DNA of 40,934 bases. Origin: an uncultured Pelagibacteraceae bacterium. Its GTDB lineage: Bacteria; Pseudomonadota; Alphaproteobacteria; Pelagibacterales; Pelagibacteraceae. Both the position numbers and the translations under genes were made by a program. Of this stretch, positions 1-6,602 are shown piece after piece. Within the stretch, counting starts at the first letter, position 1, and every line of letters starts with the position of its first letter. The DNA is taken from contig CABZGO010000012.1 of assembly GCA_902525355.1 (NCBI GenBank), positions 1 to 40,934 on the forward strand. Direction: 5' to 3'. Under the pieces are notes generated by a model. That model was not told the DNA's origin and ran no database searches. It was given only the letters and a program-made list of their open reading frames with translations.

Positions 1-123
1 AACAAACATACTGAGAAATACACAGACTTTTCTGTAAAGATTGATATAAATAAAAATATTGAGAGTTTAAATATATCCAATAGTGCTGCAATTGTTTTTC
101 ACCATATAAATCAACAAAAATAA
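1..123 (+). CDS. rlmB: 23S rRNA 2'-O-ribose methyltransferase (RlmB/TrmH family), C-terminal end only
   Basis: The window opens inside this gene. Forty codons are readable before a TAA at 121-123. The tail contains IESLNISNSAA followed by a short helix, which matches the end of the SpoU/TrmH-family SPOUT domain, where the motif ESLNVSVAAA forms part of the knotted SAM-binding site. The family methylates 2'-O of a guanosine in 23S rRNA (RlmB) or related sites. The assignment to RlmB rather than another TrmH-family member rests on only 40 residues, so the family call is firmer than the symbol. A tRNA gene follows 40 bases downstream on the same strand. Confidence 0.7.
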   Translation, partial: NKHTEKYTDFSVKIDINKNIESLNISNSAAIVFHHINQQK

Positions 124-163
124 TTTCTTGATAATAAAATAAATGATATTACAAAACTCTCAT

Positions 164-239
164 GCCCTTGTAGCTCAGTTGGTAGAGCAATTGATTTGTA
201 ATCAATAGGTCCGCGGTTCGAATCCGTGCGGGGGCACCA
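164..239 (+). tRNA. tRNA-Thr (TGT anticodon)
   Basis: A full cloverleaf can be folded. The acceptor stem GCCCTTG pairs with CGGGGGC with two G-T pairs, the D arm is GCTC...GAGC, and the anticodon stem ATTGA/TCAAT encloses the loop TTTGTAA with anticodon TGT. The T arm holds TTCGAAT. The discriminator A at 236 and an encoded CCA at 237-239 complete the 76-base gene. It faces the convergent dmdA-like gene, whose stop lies 3 bases away. Confidence 0.95.
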
Positions 240-242
240 CTT

Positions 243-1391
243 CTACTTTAAAGATTTAGAAGTAATTTGTTTTTTTGGATCAAAAAAAGGTTTTTCAATA
301 ACCTTACATTGAAATTTATTATCTTCAATTGTAACTTCAATTTGGCTACCAATTTTGGTATAATCAATATCAACCATAGCAAGAGCTATATTCTTCTTCA
401 ATCGTGGTGAATAAACAGCTGATGTAATTTTACCAATATTTTTATTATCAGCTCTTAATGTCCAGAAAGTTGTATTTGGTCCACTCAGCTTTTCACAATA
501 AATTTCTAAACCAACTTGCAATCTTTTTAATCCATTAGCTTTAATTCTCTTAAGCGCTTCCTTTCCTATAAAATTTACTTCGCTGTCTAAGTTGACTAAA
601 CGATCTAAGCCTAATTCAAACGGATTTGTGTTAATATCGGCATCAGCGTGATAAGAAAGCATACCACCTTCTATTCTTCTAATTGAGGACGTGTGACCTG
701 GTTTAAGTCCAAACTCTTTTCCAGCTGACATAATTTTTTCATATAACTCATTCCCTTTAGATCCATCTCTTAAAAATAATTCATAACCAAATTCACTAGA
801 CCAACCTGTTCTTGATACAACTAATGGAATTCCATCTAAATCTAACTCTTTAAACCAATAATATTTTAAATCTTTTATACTTACTCCAAATAATTTTATC
901 ATTATTTCAGCAGATTTTGGTCCTTGTAATTGTAATGGCGAAACATCTGGTTCAATTATTTTCACATCTAATCCAGAATTAACTGCTACACCTTGTGCCC
1001 ATAATAAAATATCACTGTCACCTAAAGACAACCAAAAGTGATTTTTTGCCAGCCTTAAAAGAACTGGATCATTTAATATACCGCCATCAGCGTTTGTAAT
1101 TAAAACATATTTACACTGTCCTACAGATAATTTTGATAGATCTCTTGGGGTTAGTATTTGAATAAATTTAAATGCATCTGAACCAGTTATTTCTACTTGT
1201 CTTTCAACAGCAACATCGCATAAAATTGCTCTTTCAATCAAATTCCAAAAGTTCTGTTCTGGATCACCAAAATCACGAGGTATATACATGTGATTATATA
1301 CAGAAAAACCTTTTGCTCCCCATTTTACAGTTGAGTCAAAATATGGAGATTTTCTAATTTGAGTACCAAACCCAAAATTTTTGTTGCTCAT
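243..1391 (-). CDS. dmdA: Dimethylsulfoniopropionate demethylase (DmdA)-like, GcvT-fold protein
   Basis: A 382-residue GcvT/DmdA-family protein. DmdA transfers a methyl group from DMSP to tetrahydrofolate, giving methylmercaptopropionate. Family features seen are YNHMYIP near residue 32, the segment CDVAVERQVEITG (58-70), LQLQGPKS (153-160), GWSSEFGYELF (196-206), RRIEGGMLSY near 238-247, and NPFELGLDRLV shortly after. The IEGG...Y and FGYE segments resemble DmdA more than the glycine-cleavage T protein, and there are no gcvH/gcvP neighbours. The ATG overlaps the nadK stop as TAATG, so the two are probably translationally coupled. It could instead be another aminomethyltransferase-like methyl donor enzyme; substrate specificity is inferred. 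Confidence 0.72.
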   Translation of the reverse strand: MSNKNFGFGTQIRKSPYFDSTVKWGAKGFSVYNHMYIPRDFGDPEQNFWNLIERAILCDVAVERQVEITGSDAFKFIQILTPRDLSKLSVGQCKYVLITNADGGILNDPVLLRLAKNHFWLSLGDSDILLWAQGVAVNSGLDVKIIEPDVSPLQLQGPKSAEIMIKLFGVSIKDLKYYWFKELDLDGIPLVVSRTGWSSEFGYELFLRDGSKGNELYEKIMSAGKEFGLKPGHTSSIRRIEGGMLSYHADADINTNPFELGLDRLVNLDSEVNFIGKEALKRIKANGLKRLQVGLEIYCEKLSGPNTTFWTLRADNKNIGKITSAVYSPRLKKNIALAMVDIDYTKIGSQIEVTIEDNKFQCKVIEKPFFDPKKQITSKSLK

Positions 1392-2161
1392 TAATTAGTT
1401 TCTTTTCTGATTTGCTCTATTTTAATTTTTTTTTGAAGACTTCTATTTGAATCGTAAAGTAGATTAAACTTAATTTTTATATTTGTCTTAATTGAGATAG
1501 TTTTTGCATTCCTTACTTCGTAATTATCTGCTACCGCACTAATTGGTCTTTTTTGTATGTTAAGATTTTTGATTACAATTTTTGATTTGTCACTTACCAC
1601 CCTTCCTTTCCATCTTCTTGGTCTAAAAGCACTTATCGGTCTAATTGATAATTTTTTAGAGTCTAAGTTTAATATAGGACCATAAACTGACATATTATAT
1701 GCAGTGCTTCCAGCTGGTGTAGAGACTAATATTCCATCAGAAACTAATTTTTTTATAATTTTCTGCGATCCACTAGAAATTTCTAATGAGGCTGTTTGCC
1801 TGCTTTGTCTTAATATCGATACTTCATTTATTGCAATAGACTTCTTAGTTTTGTTAAATTTATTTTTAACAATCATTTCTAAAGGTGAAATTGTAACTGA
1901 CTTTGCCTTAGATAGATTTTTTACGGTATTTTTTGAAGAAAATTTATTCATTAAAAAACCGTAACTACCAGCATTAATTCCATAAAAAGGTTTTTTATAT
2001 TTATTATATTTTTTTAGTGCTGAAAGCATAAAACCATCACCACCAATAACAATGATTAGATTACATTTAACTAAAGATATATTTTTAATTTTATGATCTA
2101 GAAAATTTTTAATTTTTTTTGATGTTTTAGTATTATCAAAAAGAATATGAGATTTTAACAT
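1391..2161 (-). CDS. nadK: NAD kinase
   Basis: A 256-residue NAD kinase that makes NADP from NAD and ATP in the cytoplasm. The diagnostic glycine-rich GGDGFML lies at about 40-46, followed by the NE signature in AINEVSIL and the conserved STPAGSTAYN loop. The length is normal for the short bacterial form. The start ATG at 2159-2161 lies only 4 bases from the 3' end of tRNA-Leu on the same strand, so the gene may be co-transcribed with the tRNA. Its stop overlaps the start of the downstream DmdA-like gene. Confidence 0.93.
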   Translation of the reverse strand: MLKSHILFDNTKTSKKIKNFLDHKIKNISLVKCNLIIVIGGDGFMLSALKKYNKYKKPFYGINAGSYGFLMNKFSSKNTVKNLSKAKSVTISPLEMIVKNKFNKTKKSIAINEVSILRQSRQTASLEISSGSQKIIKKLVSDGILVSTPAGSTAYNMSVYGPILNLDSKKLSIRPISAFRPRRWKGRVVSDKSKIVIKNLNIQKRPISAVADNYEVRNAKTISIKTNIKIKFNLLYDSNRSLQKKIKIEQIRKETN

Positions 2162-2165
2162 TTAA

Positions 2166-2251
2166 TGGTGCCCTCGGCCAGACTCGAACTGGCACTCCAT
2201 AAATGGCAAGGATTTTAAGTCCTTTGTGTCTACCAATTTCACCACGAGGGC
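2166..2251 (-). tRNA. tRNA-Leu (TAA anticodon)
   Basis: Read on the minus strand, GCCCTCG pairs with CGAGGGC as a perfect acceptor stem. The anticodon stem AGGA/TCCT encloses the loop CTTAAAA with anticodon TAA. There is a long variable arm typical of class II tRNAs, then the T arm with TTCGAGT, discriminator A and an encoded CCA (2166-2168). The gene is intact at 86 bases. Its 5' half and upstream DNA are repeated at 5705-5779, which marks it as the target site of the adjacent island. Confidence 0.95.
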
Positions 2252-2287
2252 ATGAGTTATTTTCATGAGTGTTTATGCCAATATTTA
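2213..2287. repeat. Direct repeat A, copy 1 (tRNA-Leu 5' half plus upstream flank)
   Basis: This copy contains the 5' half of the functional tRNA-Leu (2213-2251) and 36 bases upstream of it. It matches 5705-5779 except at 2246, 2271, 2278 and 2279. It probably corresponds to one attachment half-site. Confidence 0.85.
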
Positions 2288-2320
2288 TAATTGAACAAGA
2301 GGAATAAGTAAATTTTTTTT

Positions 2321-2376
2321 ATTTTATCTCCCTGACTTCTAGTCTACTTCTAGTTATCCTATAAAATCCTATAAGT
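2321..2376. repeat. Direct repeat B, copy 1, with 10-11-bp phased short repeats
   Basis: Bases 2321-2355 match 5545-5579 at 33 of 35 positions. Within and beyond this, TTCTAGT recurs at an 11-base interval (2337, 2348) and TCCTATAA recurs at a 10-base interval (2357, 2367). The phased short repeats resemble binding sites for a DNA-bending or recombinase protein, but that is inference. It lies between the tRNA and the 3' end of the first Sel1 gene. Confidence 0.7.
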
Positions 2377-2378
2377 TG

Positions 2379-3143
2379 TTATTTTTTTTTTAATTTATTT
2401 AAGAGATATAAAACTCTTTTTTTTTGATTAATAATCGTTTTTTTTAAGTGTTTTTTATCTTCTTGAGTTAATGTCATTGAACTTATCATTTTACTATTAT
2501 TGGAAAATTTGATTGAATCCAAAAGCAAATAGGCCGTATTATAATTTTTTTTAACTCCGAACCCATTAATGTAACATGATGCTAATAGTGAAGTAGCAGG
2601 TATAAAGTTATTAATAGATGCCATCTCAAGATATTTTATTGTTTTAGCTTTATTGACTTTAATTTTATATTCGTGAACTTTTTTCTTTGGATCTTGTTGA
2701 TCTTGATAAGAAACTTTTCCATCTTTATAAAATAATGCTAAAAACCATTGAGCATTGACTAAATTTCTTTTTGCAGATTCTTCTAAGTATTTAAGACCTT
2801 TCTTGATATTTGGTTTACCACTTATTTTATTTAGATAAATATTGTAAGCCAGCCAAAATAAAGATGTGGTTTGATACTTATGTTCTATCTTACAGCTAAG
2901 TTCATGATAATAAATAGCTTTTTTTATATTTTTGGTAACTCCAAATCCATTATAATACATATAACCAAGATTATAATAAGCCATTGGATATTTTTGTTTT
3001 GCAGATTTAAGCCATAATTTTACTGCTAATTTATTATTTTTTTTTATATTTTTTCCTGCGTAATATTCAAATGCTAATTCATTTAATGATTTAGGGTCAT
3101 CTTTGTCTGCTTTTTTCTTAAGAGTATGTATGAATTTTTTCAT
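2379..3143 (-). CDS. Sel1-repeat protein (island copy A)
   Basis: A 254-residue lysine-rich protein without a signal peptide or membrane segment, so probably cytoplasmic. It has TPR-like Sel1 repeats of about 36 residues. Clear units are LAFEYYAGKNIKKNNKLAVK, LGYMYYNGFGVTKNIKKAIY and LLASCYINGFGVKKNYNTAY, each with the Sel1 pattern of alternating A/G and an [YF]xxGxGVxxN turn. Such repeats are protein-protein interaction scaffolds and do not define a reaction. It lies last in a seven-gene minus-strand run, 4 bases after a small single-TM gene. A second Sel1 gene with the same kind of small TM partner lies at 4525-5530. Function unknown. Confidence 0.8.
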   Translation of the reverse strand: MKKFIHTLKKKADKDDPKSLNELAFEYYAGKNIKKNNKLAVKLWLKSAKQKYPMAYYNLGYMYYNGFGVTKNIKKAIYYHELSCKIEHKYQTTSLFWLAYNIYLNKISGKPNIKKGLKYLEESAKRNLVNAQWFLALFYKDGKVSYQDQQDPKKKVHEYKIKVNKAKTIKYLEMASINNFIPATSLLASCYINGFGVKKNYNTAYLLLDSIKFSNNSKMISSMTLTQEDKKHLKKTIINQKKRVLYLLNKLKKK

Positions 3144-3147
3144 TCAC

Positions 3148-3366
3148 TTAATTGTTGTTATTTTTATTAATTAATTCATTTTGTTTTTTCATTTTTTCAA
3201 TTTCCTTAATTATTTTAAGTGTATCTTCACGCATTATTTCATTGGAAGAGTCTTTTTCTTTGGGTTTTAACCAATCATTTCTGTCTGCTAACCTAAAAAG
3301 ATGTATCAACAAAAGTAAAAATATTACTGTAATCCAAATAGATTTTGTGTTTGTTTTTTTTTTCAT
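3148..3366 (-). CDS. Small single-pass membrane protein (partner of Sel1 copy A)
   Basis: A 72-residue protein with a basic N terminus (KKKTNTK), one hydrophobic segment at about 9-24 (SIWITVIFLLLLIHLF) and a charged, coil-prone tail of about 45 residues ending in an Asn run. A cytoplasmic N terminus and an extra-cytoplasmic tail are expected from the positive-inside rule. It lies directly upstream of the Sel1 gene with a 4-base gap, just as the 70-residue TM protein at 5318-5530 lies directly upstream of the other Sel1 gene. No family recognised; an anchor or partner role is inferred from the repeated arrangement only. Confidence 0.6.
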   Translation of the reverse strand: MKKKTNTKSIWITVIFLLLLIHLFRLADRNDWLKPKEKDSSNEIMREDTLKIIKEIEKMKKQNELINKNNNN

Positions 3367-3379
3367 CCTAAATTTATTT

Positions 3380-3919
3380 TTATAATTCTCTCATTTCTTG
3401 TTTTGTTAATCTTCTATCTTCAACCATTTTAGTATTTTTCCATTGTTTCAGTTTTTTTTTAATAAATGGAGTGAAAAATTTTTCTTTCTTTATCAGTTTT
3501 GAGACATCTTTTTTAATTTCAGAAATCTTTGGAACTTTGTTTGTGTCATAAATTTTTACAATTTGTGGATAATTACTATCATCTGAAGTGTAGTAATGAT
3601 AAACTAGAAATTCATTTTTTATATTTTTTTCAGTTAATAAACCTATAGATAAACTATAAATACCCTTTGAATCACCATCCCTTAATTGAACTAATGATTT
3701 GTAAATTAATTTTTTATCTGTTTGTTTAAATCTTTCTTTTAATGGAAAAGGTTCAGCCTCATCTCTAAAATTGAATATAGAACCTTTAAAACCACTAGCT
3801 TTTGCTAAAGCATAACCAAAAAAAAAATCCGGCATTTTTAATGGAAATTTTTTGACTAATTTATTATTTCTAGATAATAATTCAAAAAAAATATCTACAT
3901 TAAAATTTGGTCTTTTCAT
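3380..3919 (-). CDS. Hypothetical protein, island gene
   Basis: A 179-residue protein with no signal peptide or membrane segment and no recognised domain. It is rich in Lys and Phe. The central part (LVQLRDGDSKGIYSLSIGLL and FLVYHYYTSDDSNYPQIVKI) looks like a mixed beta fold, and the last 45 residues are strongly basic. Its ATG overlaps the stop of a 51-residue gene as TAATG, indicating translational coupling. It lies between the two Sel1/anchor pairs. Function unknown. Confidence 0.6.
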   Translation of the reverse strand: MKRPNFNVDIFFELLSRNNKLVKKFPLKMPDFFFGYALAKASGFKGSIFNFRDEAEPFPLKERFKQTDKKLIYKSLVQLRDGDSKGIYSLSIGLLTEKNIKNEFLVYHYYTSDDSNYPQIVKIYDTNKVPKISEIKKDVSKLIKKEKFFTPFIKKKLKQWKNTKMVEDRRLTKQEMREL

Positions 3920-4074
3920 TAATGTAGTCTTCTAAAGAGATAAATAAAGCACTCAGTTTGTGTAAGCTTTACATCAATTCTTATTTTTCTATTTTTATAT
4001 TTATTTCGAAATTTAGTTACAAATTCATCTACCTTGTGAAGGGGTGTATTCCAATTTAATCTAGCTATTATCAT
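3919..4074 (-). CDS. 51-residue basic protein, translationally coupled on both sides
   Basis: This short ORF runs from ATG (complement of 4072-4074) to TAA (complement of 3919-3921). The product starts MIIARLNWNTPLHKVDEF and ends FIYLFRRLH, with many Lys and Arg. Its start overlaps the stop of the upstream gene as TAATG, and its stop overlaps the start of the downstream gene as TAATG. It therefore fills exactly the gap between two genes, which argues strongly that it is translated. No family recognised. Confidence 0.65.
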   Translation of the reverse strand: MIIARLNWNTPLHKVDEFVTKFRNKYKNRKIRIDVKLTQTECFIYLFRRLH

Positions 4075-4511
4075 TAAATAATTTTATCACATATGTAGTG
4101 GGCATCATAATCATTTAAAACACCAGAGCCGCCATGCCAGTAATTATCAACCCAAAGGTGCCTGTATGTGTTTGAATATTTTTCATAATCTAAAAAAAAA
4201 GTTATATTATCATTGATGCTTTGAGGTTTGTCTAAAGATCTAATTTCAAATTTTAAACCTTTATCGTTTAAAATATTCAAGGTAAATTTATAATTATTAA
4301 AATAAGCATTAGTATTTTCAAATTTCCCAACCATAGTTGTTTTGAATAAATTAATTTGTAATGTTTTTGGAAAATTTACGAAAGATTTAAAGTCAAAATC
4401 TTTATTCGAGGGGATGTTTTGCACACCTTCCATTTTACAATAATATGTAGCTCCAAAAGTATTATTGGTAAAAATAAAACTAAATATACAAATACACAAA
4501 ATTTTTTTCAT
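4074..4511 (-). CDS. Exported hypothetical protein, island gene
   Basis: A 145-residue protein with a typical signal peptide (MKKILCICIFSFIFTNNTFG, cleavage near residue 20), so exported to the periplasm or beyond. The mature part has three cysteines, two near its ends (YYCKMEG and HYICDKII) that could form a disulfide joining the termini. It is otherwise beta-rich with many Asn, Lys and Phe. It is the only exported soluble protein in the island, 13 bases after the second Sel1 gene. No family recognised. Confidence 0.6.
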   Translation of the reverse strand: MKKILCICIFSFIFTNNTFGATYYCKMEGVQNIPSNKDFDFKSFVNFPKTLQINLFKTTMVGKFENTNAYFNNYKFTLNILNDKGLKFEIRSLDKPQSINDNITFFLDYEKYSNTYRHLWVDNYWHGGSGVLNDYDAHYICDKII

Positions 4512-4524
4512 ATAATTAATTGTA

Positions 4525-5337
4525 TTATTTTATCTCTTTTACAACTTGTCCAAATGTATTTACTAGTACTTTTTTTAGATTTTTGATTTTTTGATGTTTT
4601 CTAATTTTTCTTGCCATCACTTTAAGCTGAGATCTTAGTTGATCAACAGTATGCTGTCTTTGAATATCTAATCTTGAAAAAATAAGTTTATTTTTGATAG
4701 AAAGTGCTTTCTTATAATACAGATTAAACAGTCTATAATTTTCTTTAACACCTTGCCCTAAGCCATAAATCAAAGCGAGATTTGCAGCTGCTGGAAAATA
4801 ATTATATTTTTTTAATACCGCTTTGTAATATTTTACTGCTTTTTTGGTATTTTTTTCAATTCCATAATAATAAGGCTGTGATTCATCATGGAACAATCCT
4901 AATAAAAAACCTGCATGGAAATGTCCATGCTTAAAAGCTTTCTCAAAATGTCTAATTCCTAGTGAATTATTCTTTTTATACTCACCCTTAAAATACATTT
5001 TTTCACCTATTTGATAGTGAGCATCTCGTATGAGTTCTATCGCACCTTGAAAACTACAAGCTAAGTATTTTTTCTTTTTTGAATTAATACATTCTGAATA
5101 GTACTTAAATGAATTCAAAATATTTTTTTTTACCCCATCTCCCTGGTAATACATTACAGCAAGGTTGAAACTACCTGTTGGTTCATTATATTTGGCAACT
5201 TGTTTCCAAAGTTTCAAAGCTAATTTATAATCTTGCTTAATATTAGTCCCTAACCAGTATTCATAAGCTAATAGTTGTTTAGACTTTAAAACTCCACTAT
5301 TTGATTCTTTAATTAATTTACTGAGATTTAGTGGCAT
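4525..5337 (-). CDS. Sel1-repeat protein (island copy B)
   Basis: A 270-residue cytoplasmic-type protein with several Sel1 repeats: LLAYEYWLGTNIKQDYKLAL, LAVMYYQGDGVKKNILNSFK, a unit around GIRHFEKAFKHGHFHAGFLL, and LALIYGLGQGVKENYRLFNL. The C-terminal 50 residues are highly basic (QLRSQLKVMARKIRKHQKIK). It shares overall plan and the N-terminal unit (AYEYWLG versus AFEYYAG) with the Sel1 protein at 2379-3143, so the two are probably diverged paralogs. Its start overlaps the end of the preceding small TM gene by 20 bases. Function unknown; a scaffold role is inferred. Confidence 0.8.
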   Translation of the reverse strand: MPLNLSKLIKESNSGVLKSKQLLAYEYWLGTNIKQDYKLALKLWKQVAKYNEPTGSFNLAVMYYQGDGVKKNILNSFKYYSECINSKKKKYLACSFQGAIELIRDAHYQIGEKMYFKGEYKKNNSLGIRHFEKAFKHGHFHAGFLLGLFHDESQPYYYGIEKNTKKAVKYYKAVLKKYNYFPAAANLALIYGLGQGVKENYRLFNLYYKKALSIKNKLIFSRLDIQRQHTVDQLRSQLKVMARKIRKHQKIKNLKKVLVNTFGQVVKEIK

Positions 5338-5530
5338 TTTTTTCTAAATATTTTTTAAAATCTGAAATTAATTTTTTACACTTTTCATTTGAAATGTTGT
5401 CTTCCACACATTTTTGTAAGGTTATCTTTCTATTTTCATTTCGTTCGTCTATTTCCACATTATTTAATATTAAACGTAATATTGATACTAAAATTATACC
5501 TATTATAATGCCACCAAAGTATTTTTTCAT
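5318..5530 (-). CDS. Small single-pass membrane protein (partner of Sel1 copy B)
   Basis: A 70-residue protein: short basic N terminus, one hydrophobic segment at about 5-22 (FGGIIIGIILVSILRLIL), then a charged tail with two cysteines about 10 residues apart (LQKCVEDN and EKCKKLI). Topology and position match the TM protein at 3148-3366, although the sequences are not obviously similar. It is the first gene of the island operon and its 3' end overlaps the Sel1 gene by 20 bases. Upstream lie repeat B and phased short repeats instead of another gene. Confidence 0.6.
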   Translation of the reverse strand: MKKYFGGIIIGIILVSILRLILNNVEIDERNENRKITLQKCVEDNISNEKCKKLISDFKKYLEKNATKSQ

Positions 5531-5544
5531 CTAATTAACATATG

Positions 5545-5579
5545 ATTTTATCTCTCTGACTTCTAGTCTACGTCTAGTT
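5545..5579. repeat. Direct repeat B, copy 2
   Basis: This 35-base copy matches 2321-2355 except at 5555 and 5572. It lies 14 bases upstream of the first island gene, so the two B copies bracket the seven-gene cassette inside the two A copies. Confidence 0.75.
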
Positions 5580-5656
5580 TGAGAGAATTTATTATTCATA
5601 TTTTCCAATAAAAATAATTAAAGGTTTTTTTAAAGTGTAGGATTTAATGGGATTTA

Positions 5657-5686
5657 AGACTGTCTGAGACTGTGTGAGACTATAAA
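5657..5686. repeat. Three phased 10-bp units (AGACTGTSTG-like)
   Basis: Bases 5657-5666, 5667-5676 and 5677-5686 each begin AGACT. The first two read AGACTGTCTG and AGACTGTGTG, and the third degenerates after AGACT. The 10-base period puts all three on one face of the helix, as in arm-type or accessory protein sites near phage attachment cores. This lies in the non-coding stretch 5531-5704, between the island operon and the tRNA-Leu remnant. Confidence 0.5.
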
Positions 5687-5704
5687 ATATCTCTAACCTA
5701 TGTT

Positions 5705-5779
5705 TTTTAAGTCCTTTGTGTCTACCAATTTCACCACAAGGGCATGAGTTATTTTCATGAGTATTTATGATAATATTTA
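5705..5779. repeat. Direct repeat A, copy 2: remnant of tRNA-Leu 5' half plus upstream flank
   Basis: Bases 5705-5743 carry tRNA-Leu positions 1 to about 39, ending in the anticodon loop, with one change at tRNA position 6. Bases 5744-5779 match the DNA upstream of the intact tRNA. No 3' half follows, so this copy cannot make a tRNA. It ends 5 bases before the gpgP start, so the gpgP promoter probably lies within or near it. It is probably the second attachment half-site, or the original tRNA promoter region displaced by the insertion. Confidence 0.85.
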
Positions 5780-5784
5780 CTTGA

Positions 5785-6588
5785 ATGAAACAAAAAAAAC
5801 AAATTATAATTTTTACTGATTTAGATGGATCTCTATTGGACAAAGATACATTTAGATTTGACGAAATTGAGGATTATTTTAAAGAATTGATTTCAAAAGG
5901 TATTAAAATAATTCCAAACTCAAGTAAAACAGAAAATGAATTATTAGATTTTAATGAACAGTATAATTTAAATTTACCTTTTATCTCAGAGAATGGATCT
6001 TCTATTCATGGACTTAATTTAATACAGAAAGATCTACCAGACAAAGTTTTAATAAGTAGGCCTGCTGATCAAATTTACACAATTTATAATGAAAATATTC
6101 CCTCTAATTTAAAAAATAAAATTACTTTTATTTTAAAATTAAATTCTAAAGAACAACAAGAAATTTTTGGTCTTCCATTGGATAAAATGATGTTAGCTTT
6201 AAAAAGAAACTACTCATTGCCAATTCAATTTGTGGGAAATGAAATTGAAAAAAATGAATTTATAAAAATTATCAAGCATGTTGGATTAACAGTCCAAACT
6301 GGAGGGCGTATAATGAATATTTGTGACAATGTAAATAAATCAAAAGCCATGTCCAAAGCTCTTAAGTTAATCAGCAAAAAATTAGAAGGTGAAATCGTAA
6401 CAATTGGTGTCGGAGACAATGAAAACGATATTGAAATGATAAAACAGTCTAATTACCCATGTTTGGTAAAAAATGAAAATTTTAATAGTTCATTGATAAA
6501 TATAGATAATTTAATTAAGTCTTCAGAGCCATCTCCTAGAGGATGGTCTGATGTGATCAAAAAGGCTATACAAAAAATTAAAACTTAG
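5785..6588 (+). CDS. gpgP: Glucosyl-3-phosphoglycerate phosphatase (MPGP-type HAD hydrolase)
   Basis: A 267-residue HAD hydrolase of the mannosyl-/glucosyl-3-phosphoglycerate phosphatase family. Motif I is TDLDGSLLD with Asp12 and Asp14, motif II lies in IIPNSSKT, SENGSSIHG is the family's substrate-side signature, and motif IV is GVGDNENDIEM near 208-218. It would remove the phosphate from glucosyl-3-phosphoglycerate to give the compatible solute glucosylglycerate. The GT81-type synthase follows 14 bases downstream, which favours the glucosyl over the mannosyl substrate. The start lies immediately beside the tRNA-Leu remnant. Confidence 0.85.
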   Translation: MKQKKQIIIFTDLDGSLLDKDTFRFDEIEDYFKELISKGIKIIPNSSKTENELLDFNEQYNLNLPFISENGSSIHGLNLIQKDLPDKVLISRPADQIYTIYNENIPSNLKNKITFILKLNSKEQQEIFGLPLDKMMLALKRNYSLPIQFVGNEIEKNEFIKIIKHVGLTVQTGGRIMNICDNVNKSKAMSKALKLISKKLEGEIVTIGVGDNENDIEMIKQSNYPCLVKNENFNSSLINIDNLIKSSEPSPRGWSDVIKKAIQKIKT

Positions 6589-6602
6589 GATAGTTTCCCG
6601 CC

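Larger units (their letters stand above)
2213..5779. mobile_element. Putative genomic mini-island at tRNA-Leu, flanked by a 75-bp direct repeat
   Basis: A segment of about 3.5 kb is bounded by two copies of a 75-bp sequence (2213-2287 and 5705-5779, 71 of 75 identical) made of the tRNA-Leu 5' half and its upstream flank. Inside are seven minus-strand genes with no recognised metabolic role, plus smaller flanking repeats. This is the picture expected of tRNA-targeted site-specific integration, with the repeat ending in the anticodon loop. No integrase or transposase gene is present, so the segment is a non-autonomous or decayed element, or a cassette left after loss of the integrase. A simple duplication of the tRNA 5' region is the alternative. 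Confidence 0.65.

Noticed and set aside
5592..5843. An 83-codon minus-strand frame across the island edge
   Set aside because: Its middle (CGEIGRHKGLKKH) is the usual false translation of a tRNA-Leu 5' half; it also overlaps gpgP.
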